Below, piece by piece: positions 19,691 through 30,172 of a DNA stretch of 64,000 bases. Every line of letters begins with the position of its first letter. Position 1 is the first letter of the stretch. This DNA comes from Fibrobacteria bacterium. Lineage in GTDB: Bacteria; Fibrobacterota; Fibrobacteria; UBA11236; JADFYW01. The notes under the pieces are model-generated. The model was not told the DNA's origin. It saw only the letters and a program-made list of their open reading frames with translations, and did no database searches. Both the position numbers and the translations under genes were made by a program. Where the stretch lies: the NCBI GenBank assembly GCA_015232855.1, contig JADFYW010000003.1:1-64000 (forward strand), given 5' to 3'.

Positions 19691-21067
19691 TCAAGATGTG
19701 GCAGGTAAAACTTTTAATTTATATAAAACCGTCTTATTATTGGGATCCAGCTTAAATGCCTTTTTTAAGTGAAAAACAGCATCTTCAAGGAGTTTAAGGT
19801 GCTCAAAGGCTGCTGCAATCTGGATATGAGCCCGAACATGATCCTGGTCCAGTTCAATTACTTTACTTAAATACCGAATAGCTTCTTTAAATTGCCTGTT
19901 TGAATTAAGAAGAACTCCTATTCGGAAATTAGCTTTTATATGGGAGGGGTTATGAGTTATTGCATTCTGGTAGGCCTTAAAAGCTTCTCTTTGAAGCTCT
20001 CTTTTTTTATGGATGGTATTTTCATAATAAGAACCCGACATTATAAGTTCACCCAGATTGTACCAAGTATTAAAGTCTTTAGGATTTAGAAAAAGTGCAG
20101 TTTCATATTCTTTTTTAGCCAGCTTGTCCTTGTTCAGATAATAGTAGACTGCACCGAGATGTCCTCTCACTTTTGGGTTGATAGGGTCGAGTTTTACACA
20201 TTTCTTAAAATAACTGAGGGCATCGGCGTAGTTTCCTTCAAGTTTGTGTTTCCTACCCATTTGAGAGAGGGCCGGTACGTAATTAGGATTTATGGTTAGA
20301 GCCTCTTGAAGATATTTAGCATTGCCTGCTTTTCGGGTTTTTGTTTCAATGTTAATAGTACCTAAAGCGGTTAGTAATTCCAGACTTTGTGGTGATTTCT
20401 TAAGGTAGCTTTCACCAAGTTCCAGGGAATTATTCACTTCTCCTGTACGGTATAATGCCTGAATTTCTATAGCTTGAATTTCTGTATTATCCGGGTTAAA
20501 AGACAGCGCTGCTCTGGCCTTTTCCAGGGCGGTTTTATATTCACCCAGACCTAAATTTATTTCTGTGATTTGTCTGAGAAAATTACTGTCAGATTCATAA
20601 GTGTCAGTGATGTATTGGCTATGTTTATAGGATTCAAATAACTTTCCATTTTTAAAATATATTTCCATTAATTTTTTATGAGCCAGGGCCGTTTCTCCAG
20701 TGGCAATGTCTTTTGATTGAATAAATTCCGGCTCGAAATTTTCTCGGGAGGTTGAGAGTTGCGTACCTTCAGTATCAGAAGAAGATGATTTTGGTAGGGA
20801 GTCATCCTGGGTGAAGGCTTCTGCGGTTAGCTGTTCCTGGGTTGTGTCATTCCACCGAAAATAGGCAATGAAAACAAAGAAAAAGAGGATATAAGTCAGA
20901 AATGCTACAATAGCGAATAACTTAATTGTTCTTTTATCTGTTTTTGACCAGATTTCAGCAAGTGGAGTGAAAAAGCGCTGAATGCCCGGGGGAAGTTTAA
21001 TCGCCTTAAAAGGTTTTATCAGTATTTCCGTAATTTTAGACACATTAAAGTATCGGATTATTTTCAA
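19691..21067 (-). CDS. Membrane-anchored TPR protein
   Basis: N-terminal TM then multiple TPR units (e.g. 'PALSQMGRKHKLEGNYADALSYFKKCVKLDP'). Confidence 0.85.
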   Translation of the reverse strand: MKIIRYFNVSKITEILIKPFKAIKLPPGIQRFFTPLAEIWSKTDKRTIKLFAIVAFLTYILFFFVFIAYFRWNDTTQEQLTAEAFTQDDSLPKSSSSDTEGTQLSTSRENFEPEFIQSKDIATGETALAHKKLMEIYFKNGKLFESYKHSQYITDTYESDSNFLRQITEINLGLGEYKTALEKARAALSFNPDNTEIQAIEIQALYRTGEVNNSLELGESYLKKSPQSLELLTALGTINIETKTRKAGNAKYLQEALTINPNYVPALSQMGRKHKLEGNYADALSYFKKCVKLDPINPKVRGHLGAVYYYLNKDKLAKKEYETALFLNPKDFNTWYNLGELIMSGSYYENTIHKKRELQREAFKAYQNAITHNPSHIKANFRIGVLLNSNRQFKEAIRYLSKVIELDQDHVRAHIQIAAAFEHLKLLEDAVFHLKKAFKLDPNNKTVLYKLKVLPATS

Positions 21068-21191
21068 TAAAATTTGATTAAAAAAACTGTTTGAATATAC
21101 GTATGTGGTATAGGGAAGCTGCTAATGATGATGAAAATAGAAAAAATAGCCCAAAAACATGAAAAAAAGGACTTTTCTTTGTCTTTACCTT

Positions 21192-21956
21192 TTATAAAAG
21201 GGAAAAATTATTTTGTCTATTGAGTTCATATAGCATAATTGAAAGGGCTACGCTTGTATTATACGAATGAGTCTTTGATGAAATAGGGATTTTTACCATG
21301 ATGTCACAAGTCCTTTTGATATGTGGAGGAATGCCCTTATCTTCTCCGCCTATTACAAGAATTGTGGGAAAATTATAACTCGTTTCGTGAATAGTGACTG
21401 GGCTATTTTCTTCAAGACCGATAATTTTAAATCCTTCGTCTTTTAATTGATTAAGCTCTTCTTCAGGATTGTTTACCCTGCAAATGGAAATAATCTCTGC
21501 TGCACCAGCGGCTGCTTTTGCTGCAGTTGCGGTAAGCCCACAGGTTCCTTTGTTTGGGAACATTACGGCCTGGGCTCCCAAACCTGATGCTGAGCGTATA
21601 CATGCTCCGAGATTTCTTGGATCTTCAATAGCAGCGGCAAATACGATAAAAGGAGTTTCCCCTGATTTTATCTGTTGTATAAGTGATTGACGTATTTCCT
21701 GCCAGTCATCCAAAGATCTGCTGTTGCAAAAAGCAAGAATTCCCTGATGTCTGTTTCTGTACCAGTTATCCAGTTTGGACATGGGCAACTGATGCACACG
21801 TATTTTTAATTGGTCAGCTATTTTTTGCAGAGCAAATAGTTTTTTATTACCGCTGTCTTTTTGAAAAACGAGATGGTTTATTTTGTCGGGAGAGTTTTTT
21901 AAAAGAGACTCAACGGGATTAATACCTGCTATGATACTTGTTTCTTCGGTAGCCAT
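21192..21956 (-). CDS. rlmB: 23S rRNA (guanosine-2'-O-)-methyltransferase RlmB-like (SpoU/TrmH)
   Basis: 'GINPVESLLK', 'EDPRNLGACIRSASGLGA', 'VIGGEDKGIPP', 'VKIPISSKTHSYNTSVALSIMLYE'. Confidence 0.9.
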   Translation of the reverse strand: MATEETSIIAGINPVESLLKNSPDKINHLVFQKDSGNKKLFALQKIADQLKIRVHQLPMSKLDNWYRNRHQGILAFCNSRSLDDWQEIRQSLIQQIKSGETPFIVFAAAIEDPRNLGACIRSASGLGAQAVMFPNKGTCGLTATAAKAAAGAAEIISICRVNNPEEELNQLKDEGFKIIGLEENSPVTIHETSYNFPTILVIGGEDKGIPPHIKRTCDIMVKIPISSKTHSYNTSVALSIMLYELNRQNNFSLL

Positions 21957-21963
21957 AAGGACC

Positions 21964-23130
21964 TTATTTTTTATGTTCCAGAATATTTTTCATGAATTGA
22001 ACAAAGAGGTATTCTGAATCTCTGGGGCCGGGTGATGCTTCAGGGTGATATTGAACGGAAAAAACAGGAAGCGTTTTGTGGCGAATACCCGCGACTGTGT
22101 TATCATTTAAATTTATATGGGTTATTTTAAGTATTGATGTATCGATACTGCCAGGATCAACCGCAAAACCATGGTTCTGTGAAGTGATTGCAACTTCTCC
22201 TGTTTCCAGGTTCTTGATGGGATGATTAGCTCCTCGATGTCCGAACTTCAGTTTGAATGTTTTTGCTCCCAACGCAAGGCTGAGGAGTTGGTGACCCAGG
22301 CAAATACCAAAAATAGGAACTTTACCTATAAGTTCGACTATCGTTTCCTGGGCATATTTTATGGGTTCGGGATCTCCGGGACCATTTGATAACATTACTC
22401 CGTCTGGTTTGAGAGCCATAATATCTTTAGCTGAAGTGGTTGATGGAACCGTTATAAGGGTAGCGCCCAAAGAATGTAACTTACGCATTATATTTAGTTT
22501 GACACCAAAATCAATGGTTACGATGAGAGGTTTTTTACTATCCACATCCATGGATTCGAGCTTTTTAAAGCAGAGGTCATACTCATCTTCGGTCCAGTTG
22601 TATTGTTCTTTGGTGGTTACCGTTGTTGCGAGATCCTGGCCGGTCATTTGGGGAACTTTTTGTGCCCTTTGGATTATTTCTTCCTTGTTATAGGTACCCG
22701 TTGCCAGTATTCCGGTGAGGGCGCCTTTTTCTCTAAGGATACGAACTAACTTGCGGGTATCAATGTTTTTAATACCAGGAATATTATTTTGACGTAGGTA
22801 TTCGGAAAGCGTTAAAATGTTTTCTTTATCATATCCCTGTCCGTTACGATAATTCGATGGCCATTCACTGCAGTTTTTTACAATAAAACCTGAGGCCTGG
22901 ATGGCGTTAGATTCAATGTCTGTAATGTTTACACCATAATTACCGATTTCCGGATAAGTCATAGCGACAATTTGCCCGGAATAAGACGGGTCTGTCAAAA
23001 TTTCCTGGTAACCGGTCATGGAGGTGTTAAAACATACTTCGCCTTCGCAGGTGTTGTCTGCTCCGAATGAAAGTCCTTCAAAGACGGTACCGTCCTCAAG
23101 GGCTAAAATTGCTTTGGTACTTTTTGTCAT
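21964..23130 (-). CDS. carA: Carbamoyl-phosphate synthase small subunit
   Basis: 'ALEDGTVFEGLSFG', 'FNTSMTGYQEILTDPSY', GATase triad 'FGICLGHQLL' and 'VQYHPEASPGP'. Confidence 0.97.
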   Translation of the reverse strand: MTKSTKAILALEDGTVFEGLSFGADNTCEGEVCFNTSMTGYQEILTDPSYSGQIVAMTYPEIGNYGVNITDIESNAIQASGFIVKNCSEWPSNYRNGQGYDKENILTLSEYLRQNNIPGIKNIDTRKLVRILREKGALTGILATGTYNKEEIIQRAQKVPQMTGQDLATTVTTKEQYNWTEDEYDLCFKKLESMDVDSKKPLIVTIDFGVKLNIMRKLHSLGATLITVPSTTSAKDIMALKPDGVMLSNGPGDPEPIKYAQETIVELIGKVPIFGICLGHQLLSLALGAKTFKLKFGHRGANHPIKNLETGEVAITSQNHGFAVDPGSIDTSILKITHINLNDNTVAGIRHKTLPVFSVQYHPEASPGPRDSEYLFVQFMKNILEHKK

Positions 23131-23144
23131 AATAATGGTTTCGG

Positions 23145-23909
23145 TTAAAGTTCCAGGTTGATAATTCGTTGGTCAGATATAATATAATCCATTTTTTGGT
23201 CATGGCTTTGCTGGGGAATAGGCTCCAGGGCTATTTGGTTATCAAAACAGATACCCAGACGTTTGCCTGGTTGTTTTTCCAGGTACTTATCATAATAGCC
23301 TTTTCCTCTACCAATGCGGGCTCCGTTTTGGTCAAAACATCGCCCTGGAATCAAAAATAAATCAGGAAGACAATCTGGTTCAACTCTATGGCTATGATCC
23401 GGTTCTAAAATATCAAAGGCGCCTTTTATGGTGTCTTTCTCCAGGTCTTCAATAATGGCAAAATTCATTTCTGCTTCGATAATATAGGGTAAAAGAAGTT
23501 TTTTGCCATCTTTTAAAATTTGAGATATCAATGCTCTGGTATTGAGTTCATCTGAGAGGCTGACATAGGCACCGATATATTCGGCTTTTTTATAAATCGG
23601 GAAATCAGAAATGAGTTTAACAATATTTTCTGAGGCATCAGCCTTTGTGTCTTCCTTAAGCTCTGCAACCCTGGTTCGTCCCCAGGTGCGCCAACGTTTG
23701 ACCTCTTCTTGGGTACTGGTTTCTTTTTCTTTTGTTTCTTCCTCTTCGAGCAGGGAATTGAATTGATAACGCAAATCTGATTGCATGCGGTAAAATTTGG
23801 TACGGAGAGAACGGATCCACCTCAGGGCTTTACTGATTTGCTTGACATCAAAACTGACGAGAACAAGTCCCAGGACAATTAAAATTTCTGCAATACCAAA
23901 AGAGGTCAT
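23145..23909 (-). CDS. TatA/B-like N-terminal domain fused to 5-formyltetrahydrofolate cyclo-ligase
   Basis: N-term 'FGIAEILIVLGLVLVSFDVKQISKALRWIRSLRTKFYRMQSDLRYQFN' is TatB-like; C-term 'FLIPGRCFDQNGARIGRGKGYYDKYL' is the 5-FCL signature. Start overlaps tatC stop by 4 bp. Confidence 0.85.
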   Translation of the reverse strand: MTSFGIAEILIVLGLVLVSFDVKQISKALRWIRSLRTKFYRMQSDLRYQFNSLLEEEETKEKETSTQEEVKRWRTWGRTRVAELKEDTKADASENIVKLISDFPIYKKAEYIGAYVSLSDELNTRALISQILKDGKKLLLPYIIEAEMNFAIIEDLEKDTIKGAFDILEPDHSHRVEPDCLPDLFLIPGRCFDQNGARIGRGKGYYDKYLEKQPGKRLGICFDNQIALEPIPQQSHDQKMDYIISDQRIINLEL

Positions 23910-24637
23910 GAAGTGATGTTTTTTTTACCGGTTAAATAGGATATGAATATGGACAGGCCGTATATGAGTATAAGTGGAACTGCTAATAAAACCTGGGTTA
24001 CCGGGTCTGGGGGGGTGAGGAAAGCAGCTGTCACAAAAATTATAATGATGGCATAACGGCTAAAAGACCATAACATTTTTGCATCAACCAGCCCAAGTCG
24101 GGTGAGTGCAAAAGAAATAATGGGCAATTCAAAAGACGCACCAAAAGCGATAAGTACTTTGAGAATAAAACTAGCATATTCCCCCTGACGCCAGCTAGGG
24201 GTGATGTCACCAAGTGTATAATTCGCAAGAAATGCAATGCCGTAGGGTAATACGGTAAAATAACAGAAGGCTGCTCCTCCCAGGAAAAGCGCAACAGAAA
24301 AAAAGAGAACGGGGATTATCATTTTCTTTTCTTTTTCAAAAAGCCCGGGGGCAATAAAACGCCAAATGTGCCAGAGTACAATAGGGGAGGATATCACGAT
24401 TCCTGAAATAATAGCAACTTTTATACTGGTGATAAAAGCTTCAATTGGAGCAGTATTGATGAGTTGGACATCGGTATTTTTTAGAGGTTGGGTGAGAAGT
24501 GCCCATATTTTCCGCCAATAAATATATGAACCGATAGAAGCTATAACAATTGCAAGAGAAGCATATATTAATCGGGAACGTAGTTCCCGTATATGGTCCC
24601 ATAAAGTCATTTCATTATTATCTGGCAGGCTTTTCAT
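23906..24637 (-). CDS. tatC: Sec-independent protein translocase TatC
   Basis: 'MTLWDHIRELRSRLIYASLAI', 'IAPGLFEKEKK', six predicted TM segments. Confidence 0.96.
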   Translation of the reverse strand: MKSLPDNNEMTLWDHIRELRSRLIYASLAIVIASIGSYIYWRKIWALLTQPLKNTDVQLINTAPIEAFITSIKVAIISGIVISSPIVLWHIWRFIAPGLFEKEKKMIIPVLFFSVALFLGGAAFCYFTVLPYGIAFLANYTLGDITPSWRQGEYASFILKVLIAFGASFELPIISFALTRLGLVDAKMLWSFSRYAIIIIFVTAAFLTPPDPVTQVLLAVPLILIYGLSIFISYLTGKKNITS

Positions 24638-24713
24638 GACCAGCAGTAAATGTAATTAAATTGAATAGAGGAAAGAGCGGAGATATGAAATTTTAAGATG
24701 CATATACAGTAGT

Positions 24714-25850
24714 TCATTTTGAACTCAAAGCTTCTATCCATGGCTTAGAAAGCAAGGCTTTTTGCCAATTCATCAGCGAAGTGCCATTGTTAATGTTTTT
24801 TGGAGAACGTTTGGCTAGTTGGGCAAAATGGCCAATCGAATCTTTTGATGCCAATAATGAGGCAGGGAGATTCAATTTTCGGGCAATTTTGTCCCTGGTT
24901 TCTTTTAAAATGGTTACCACTTTTGGATCTGGGGAAGAAGTCTTGTGTGACGTTGATTTTATCCTTTTAGGCCAGTTTTCAGGTGGTATTTTTTCTGCAT
25001 GAATGATAGTTTCAAGTAAAGACGTTTTTAAAACGCTTTGGGTTTTTAATGGCAGTTTTTCCCAGGTGATATATTTGCCCTGGTTGGATGGAATAAGTGA
25101 TATCATATGCAACATGGCTTTGGTATTGAAAATTTTGTGAACAGGCTTGTTATTTTCTTTTGCCTGCTGATCTCTCCAATTCCAGACTTCTTTTAAGACA
25201 TTGAGCTGTCTTGAAGAAAAACGGTGTGAACCTTTGATACGCCAGACAGTCTCTTTATCAGGTTTCTGATAATACTGTGCTACTTCTATGAGGTGGTCAC
25301 ACCATTCTTGTTGCCAGGATAAGCGACCTAAATCTGAGAGTTCTCTGGAAAGATTTTCTTTTAGCTCAGGAAGAAAAAAAGTGTCTTTAGCGGCATAATA
25401 GAGCATTTCTTCTGAAATGGGTCTGATAGACCAGTCTGCTCGTTGATACTTTTTGTCAAGTTTAACATTGAAATATTGCTCTACCAGAGCGGCAAGGCCA
25501 AAAGCTTTTTTACCTGCGAGTTGAGCCGCAATCATGGTGTCAAAGATGTGAGATGGGGCAAAGTCGAATTTTTGATGGAGCATACGTAAGTCAAAATCAG
25601 AGCCATGTACTACGATCAGCTTTGGTTTTAGTGCTGCCAACAGGCCTTTGAGATTAATATCACTGATAACATCAATTAAGTAAGCTGTTTCATCTACCAG
25701 CAATTGGATCAATGAAATAGTAGTACCATAGTGATACATGTTATCAACTTCCATGTCGAAGTAGATCTCTTTGAGGGGCTTTATACGTTTTACCAATTGG
25801 TCAAGTTTTCTTTGCTTGTCTATGTAGATGCTTGGATAATTGGTTGTCAT
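24714..25850 (-). CDS. rnd: Ribonuclease D-like 3'-5' exonuclease (DEDDy + HRDC)
   Basis: 'IYFDMEVDNMYHYG', 'VHGSDFDLRMLHQKFD', 'RPISEEMLYYAAKDTFFL', HRDC-like region. ATG at 25850 preferred to 25889. Confidence 0.88.
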   Translation of the reverse strand: MTTNYPSIYIDKQRKLDQLVKRIKPLKEIYFDMEVDNMYHYGTTISLIQLLVDETAYLIDVISDINLKGLLAALKPKLIVVHGSDFDLRMLHQKFDFAPSHIFDTMIAAQLAGKKAFGLAALVEQYFNVKLDKKYQRADWSIRPISEEMLYYAAKDTFFLPELKENLSRELSDLGRLSWQQEWCDHLIEVAQYYQKPDKETVWRIKGSHRFSSRQLNVLKEVWNWRDQQAKENNKPVHKIFNTKAMLHMISLIPSNQGKYITWEKLPLKTQSVLKTSLLETIIHAEKIPPENWPKRIKSTSHKTSSPDPKVVTILKETRDKIARKLNLPASLLASKDSIGHFAQLAKRSPKNINNGTSLMNWQKALLSKPWIEALSSK

Positions 25851-25975
25851 GGTCAGGTAACAGAAAATCCTGGTAATAAAATAAGACACAGTTATTCTGT
25901 TTCAGCCTTTGAAATTAGTAAAAGAGTTCAAAGGTTTCTTCCCGAAAATTAAGATAATTAATTAATTTTCCCCCC

Positions 25976-26974
25976 ATGAATTTACGCTCACTTACTGGAA
26001 TCAAACCTACAGGTATGCCACATATTGGGAATTGGCTTGGGGCAATAAAACCAGCTCTGGAACTCACCAAAACCTATGATGCGCTTTATTTTATAGCGGA
26101 TTATCATGCGCTCACTATCACGCCTGCGCCTGAGGCCATGAAAAATGACACCTATTCTGTGGCTGCCACCTGGCTTGCTCTTGGATTAGACCCGGAAAAG
26201 GCTGTTTTTTATAAACAAAGTGATATTCCCCAGGTTTTTGAGCTCTGTTGGCTTTTGAATTGTTTTACTCCCAAAGGTTTTTTAAACCGGGCTCATGGCT
26301 ACAAAGATAAACTGGCAAAAAATAAGGAGCTTAAAAAAGATCCAGATGAAGGTATTAATATGGGGTTTTATTCCTATCCTGTGCTAATGGCGGCTGACAT
26401 TCTGCTCTTTTCAGCAGATGTGGTTCCTGTGGGTCATGACCAAAAGCAGCATCTTGAGTTTGCCAGAGATTTTGCTACCAGGGTTAATAATTTCTATCAA
26501 GTTGATTTATTTAAACTTCCTGAGCCTAGAATTACTGAAAATTCCCAGACAGTTGTGGGACTTGATGGTCGCAAGATGAGTAAAAGTTATGACAATACTA
26601 TTCCTCTCTTTTGCACGGAAAAGCAGTTGAAGAAAATAACAAACCGTATTATTACTAATTCTCAGGACGTGGAAGAAGCGAAAGACCCTGATAAAAGCAG
26701 TGTATTTCTCCTCCACAAAATTTTTCTTGATGATGCCCAGGCAGAAGATGTGAAAAAAATCTACACTGCTGGCGGTATGGGCTGGGGTAAAGCAAAGTCC
26801 ATGCTATTTGAAACACTCAATGAACAACTCAAGAATCCCCGGGAAGAATATAATCGTCTTGTGGCTGATACTGTGTATCTTGATGAAGTACTGAAAAAAG
26901 GTGCTGAAAAGGCAAGGGCTATTGCTGGTCCTTTTCTGGAGAAAGCCAGGAAAATTATTGGGGTTGCAAGCTAA
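25976..26974 (+). CDS. trpS: Tryptophanyl-tRNA synthetase
   Basis: 'LTGIKPTGMPHIGNWLGAIKP', 'YPVLMAADILLFSADVVPVGHDQKQHLE', 'GRKMSKSYDNTI'. Confidence 0.97.
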   Translation: MNLRSLTGIKPTGMPHIGNWLGAIKPALELTKTYDALYFIADYHALTITPAPEAMKNDTYSVAATWLALGLDPEKAVFYKQSDIPQVFELCWLLNCFTPKGFLNRAHGYKDKLAKNKELKKDPDEGINMGFYSYPVLMAADILLFSADVVPVGHDQKQHLEFARDFATRVNNFYQVDLFKLPEPRITENSQTVVGLDGRKMSKSYDNTIPLFCTEKQLKKITNRIITNSQDVEEAKDPDKSSVFLLHKIFLDDAQAEDVKKIYTAGGMGWGKAKSMLFETLNEQLKNPREEYNRLVADTVYLDEVLKKGAEKARAIAGPFLEKARKIIGVAS

Positions 26975-27037
26975 GCTGTAGGATTGTTTTCCAGTTGTGT
27001 TACATCCAAAAGTCTGGTTATAATTTCTCCCTAAATA

Positions 27038-28045
27038 CTACCAGTCGCTTCCGGATATTTCTTCTTCCGGTTTAATTAGTCTGGTAACTTCTTTTTTAAA
27101 ATCATCCAGGCCGGTGCCTGCCAGTGCGGAAGAAAGAATGACTGTACAACCCGCTTGATTAAATTCTTTTGGGATAGTGAACTCTCCCAAGTCGCATTTG
27201 TTTAAAAGAATGAGACGTGGTTTTTCGAGCATTGCCTTCTGGTATGTTTTTAATTCGTGAAGGAGTGCCTGGTATTCTTCCCAGGGTTTACCAAGACTAA
27301 TGTCTATTACAAAAGCAAGACAGGCAGTACGTTCGATGTGTCTTAAAAACTGATTGCCCAGGCCTTTTCCGGCGGCAGCACCTTCTATCAGACCCGGAAT
27401 ATCAGCGAGTACAAAACTGGGAATGGCCGAAATGGTATGGGTATCTACTACGCCCAGGTAGGGCTTCATAGTGGTAAATGCATAGTTAGCAATTTTTGGG
27501 GTGGCGTTGGACAAGCGGTTAATAAGGAAACTTTTCCCTGCATTGGGGTGTCCTACCAGCCCACAATCTGCTATTAGTTTGAGTTCAAGGAATATTTTCT
27601 TGTATTCGCCGGGTTTGCCTGGGGTAAAAAAGTCTGGAGCCTGATTGGTGGATGATTTGAAATTGTAATTTCCTTTGCCTCCGCTGCCTCCACGGGCGGC
27701 AACCCAGGTCTCCCCATGTTTATCGAGACTGTATATCGTGTCAACCGTATCAGAAGATTTTATTACTGTTCCGCAGGGAACTTCAACAATGATGTCTGCC
27801 CCATTTTTTCCTTTGTTACGGAAAGGACCACCTGGTACACCATTTTCTGTTTTGATAAAATGATTACGGTCGATGTCATACAATGTATGAAAATTGCTAT
27901 TGGCTTTGAGTATAATATGTCCACCCCTGCCCCCGTCACCTCCGTCAGGGCCTCCACGAGGCATATGTTTACGTCTTTGAAAACTTTTTGAGCCGTCACC
28001 ACCTTTACCGCTACGTAATTCAAGATAAGTTTCGTCCAGGAACAT
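27038..28045 (-). CDS. obgE: GTPase Obg/CgtA
   Basis: Gly-rich OBG fold 'RRKHMPRGGPDGGDGGRGG', G1 'GHPNAGKSFLIN', G3 'DIPGLIEGAAAGKGLGNQFLRHIERT', G4 'NKCD'. Confidence 0.97.
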   Translation of the reverse strand: MFLDETYLELRSGKGGDGSKSFQRRKHMPRGGPDGGDGGRGGHIILKANSNFHTLYDIDRNHFIKTENGVPGGPFRNKGKNGADIIVEVPCGTVIKSSDTVDTIYSLDKHGETWVAARGGSGGKGNYNFKSSTNQAPDFFTPGKPGEYKKIFLELKLIADCGLVGHPNAGKSFLINRLSNATPKIANYAFTTMKPYLGVVDTHTISAIPSFVLADIPGLIEGAAAGKGLGNQFLRHIERTACLAFVIDISLGKPWEEYQALLHELKTYQKAMLEKPRLILLNKCDLGEFTIPKEFNQAGCTVILSSALAGTGLDDFKKEVTRLIKPEEEISGSDW

Positions 28046-28106
28046 AATTGCCTTATAAAAGATTATGGGTAATTATAGTAATCATGAGTTGATTACCTTA
28101 AGCTTA

Positions 28107-29546
28107 TTAAGATTCCCTGATTTCTTTTAGGTCGATATTTAACTTTTTTACTTTATTGTGAAAAGCAGTGCGGGTGATTTTAATTGCTTTTGCTGCGTTA
28201 ATGATATTACCCCGTGACTGCTTTAAATGGTGGATGAGATATTTCTTCTCAATCGCTTCCATATGTTTTTTCATTTCTTTATGAGAAAGACTGTTTAGCT
28301 TATCCAATTCAGGTGAAGAGGCTCTGGACTTTTCCATTTGGAGATAGGTAGAAAGGTCCTCTTCAGTGATGGTAGAAGAAGATGAAAATGATATGGCCCG
28401 TTGGATAATGTTTTCAAGTTCCCGGACATTTCCGGGGTAATGATATGACTGCAGCAGCTTAAGTGCAGCTATGGAAAAACTCTTTGCTGGAGAATGCTCG
28501 CCATGTTTTTTAAGAAAATGATCCACCAATAACGGCACATCGGAGAGCCGTACTCTTAAAGAAGGAAGATTAATGGGAATAACGTTTAAGCGATAAAAGA
28601 GATCTTCTCTAAATCCATGGGTCTTAATGGCGTCTTTTAGATTCCGGTTAGTAGCAGCTATTATTCGAACGTTTACTATTTTGATTGTATTGTCTCCAAC
28701 CCGTCGTATTTCACGTTCCTGAATTGCCCGCAGAAGTTTACTCTGGATGCTTAAAGGTAAATCCCCAATTTCATCCAGGAAAATTGTTCCATTATTTGCT
28801 TCTTCAAATAATCCTATACGGTCGTTAATGGCACCGGAAAATGCACCTTTAACATGACCGAAAAGTTCACTCTCAATCAGACCCTCACTTATAGCACAAC
28901 AGTTAACACTGACAAAGCTTGATTTTTTATCAGATGAATGATTATAGATTGCACGGGCCACCAGTTCCTTTCCTGTTCCACTTTCGCCCTGTATCAGTAC
29001 ATTAGCGTGGGATTTCCTGGCTTTTTCAATAAGCATGTGGACTTGGCGGATTGGTTTTGAAGAGCCAACAATATTTGAAGCAGAGAATTGTTTCTCCACC
29101 ATTTTCCCAAGTTTGGCAATTTTACTCTTTAGTTGGAGTTTTTCGTCTGCTTGACTCAAAGCGATATTCAGCTGATCCAGGTTAACCGGTTTTAATAAAA
29201 AGTCATCTGCTCCCAGAGAAAGAGCCTTGCGGGCCATGCTAAATGAATCATTTCCTGTGAAAATAAATACGATTTTATCAGGATACAGACTTTTTATACG
29301 CTTAACCAAAGCAAAGCCATCCATACCTGGCATCATTAAATCGGTAATAATGAGGTCAAAATGCTCTTTTGCAATCATTTCAAGTGCAGTTTCTCCATCA
29401 TGGGCAACTGAGGCCTTATGGTTTATTGATGTTAGAATTTTTTTGAGACCGAGAGCACTGAGCTCCTCATCATCCACGATAAGGATAGCAAGTGGGTTTT
29501 TAGTATCTTCCGTTTTTTCGGGTGGTGATGGTGTGTTAGAAAGCAT
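28107..29546 (-). CDS. NtrC-family sigma-54-dependent response regulator
   Basis: REC 'LIITDLMMPGMDG', 'GESGTGKELVARAIYNHS', 'GAFSGA' sigma-54 contact loop, Fis-like C-term HTH. Confidence 0.95.
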   Translation of the reverse strand: MLSNTPSPPEKTEDTKNPLAILIVDDEELSALGLKKILTSINHKASVAHDGETALEMIAKEHFDLIITDLMMPGMDGFALVKRIKSLYPDKIVFIFTGNDSFSMARKALSLGADDFLLKPVNLDQLNIALSQADEKLQLKSKIAKLGKMVEKQFSASNIVGSSKPIRQVHMLIEKARKSHANVLIQGESGTGKELVARAIYNHSSDKKSSFVSVNCCAISEGLIESELFGHVKGAFSGAINDRIGLFEEANNGTIFLDEIGDLPLSIQSKLLRAIQEREIRRVGDNTIKIVNVRIIAATNRNLKDAIKTHGFREDLFYRLNVIPINLPSLRVRLSDVPLLVDHFLKKHGEHSPAKSFSIAALKLLQSYHYPGNVRELENIIQRAISFSSSSTITEEDLSTYLQMEKSRASSPELDKLNSLSHKEMKKHMEAIEKKYLIHHLKQSRGNIINAAKAIKITRTAFHNKVKKLNIDLKEIRES

Positions 29547-29686
29547 ATGAGTAAGTTTTTTTCAGGGATTGCTTATGGATGAATGTACCTTTGAACAGTT
29601 TTAACATATGTTTTTTTATGCTAGCCACCAAATTATCAAATTTTCGGACGCATTTCAGGATTACCAAATAGAGATTTTTTTTTATT

Positions 29687-30172
29687 ATGACAAATGGAGG
29701 CAACAAACTGCAAATGGAAAAACAAAAATTTAAAGAAAAAGTTCTTAAGGCCTTGCAGGATGATGATATATCCGCATTAAGGTTATTTGACAAGTTTCAG
29801 GCCTCAGATACTGATTTTTATGAAAAAATTGAGATGTCCCATGAGTTTATTGATTTACTTTCTTTTAAACTAAGAGAATCAAAATCTCAAATGAACAAAG
29901 AAATACTAGCTGCTTATTCATTTCGATTTTTGAAAAAGACCTTTAAAGATTTTGATTATAATAAAAAATTTATTACGTCTCAGTTTAAAACACTGGTTAC
30001 TTACTATAAAAACCAGAAAGATCTCGATAGTGCAATTGATGCTCTTGAATTTCTTATCATGCAAGGAATTGCAGATTCAAGTTCTAATGAATTTCATATT
30101 CAGCTCGATGATATGTATCGATTACGACTTAAACGCCAGAAAAAAGAGATCAGAAAGTCTAACCTGGACTAG
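29687..30172 (+). CDS. Hypothetical protein (161 aa)
   Basis: Helical, charged ORF; convergent to map, overlapping it by 4 nt. Confidence 0.6.
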   Translation: MTNGGNKLQMEKQKFKEKVLKALQDDDISALRLFDKFQASDTDFYEKIEMSHEFIDLLSFKLRESKSQMNKEILAAYSFRFLKKTFKDFDYNKKFITSQFKTLVTYYKNQKDLDSAIDALEFLIMQGIADSSSNEFHIQLDDMYRLRLKRQKKEIRKSNLD

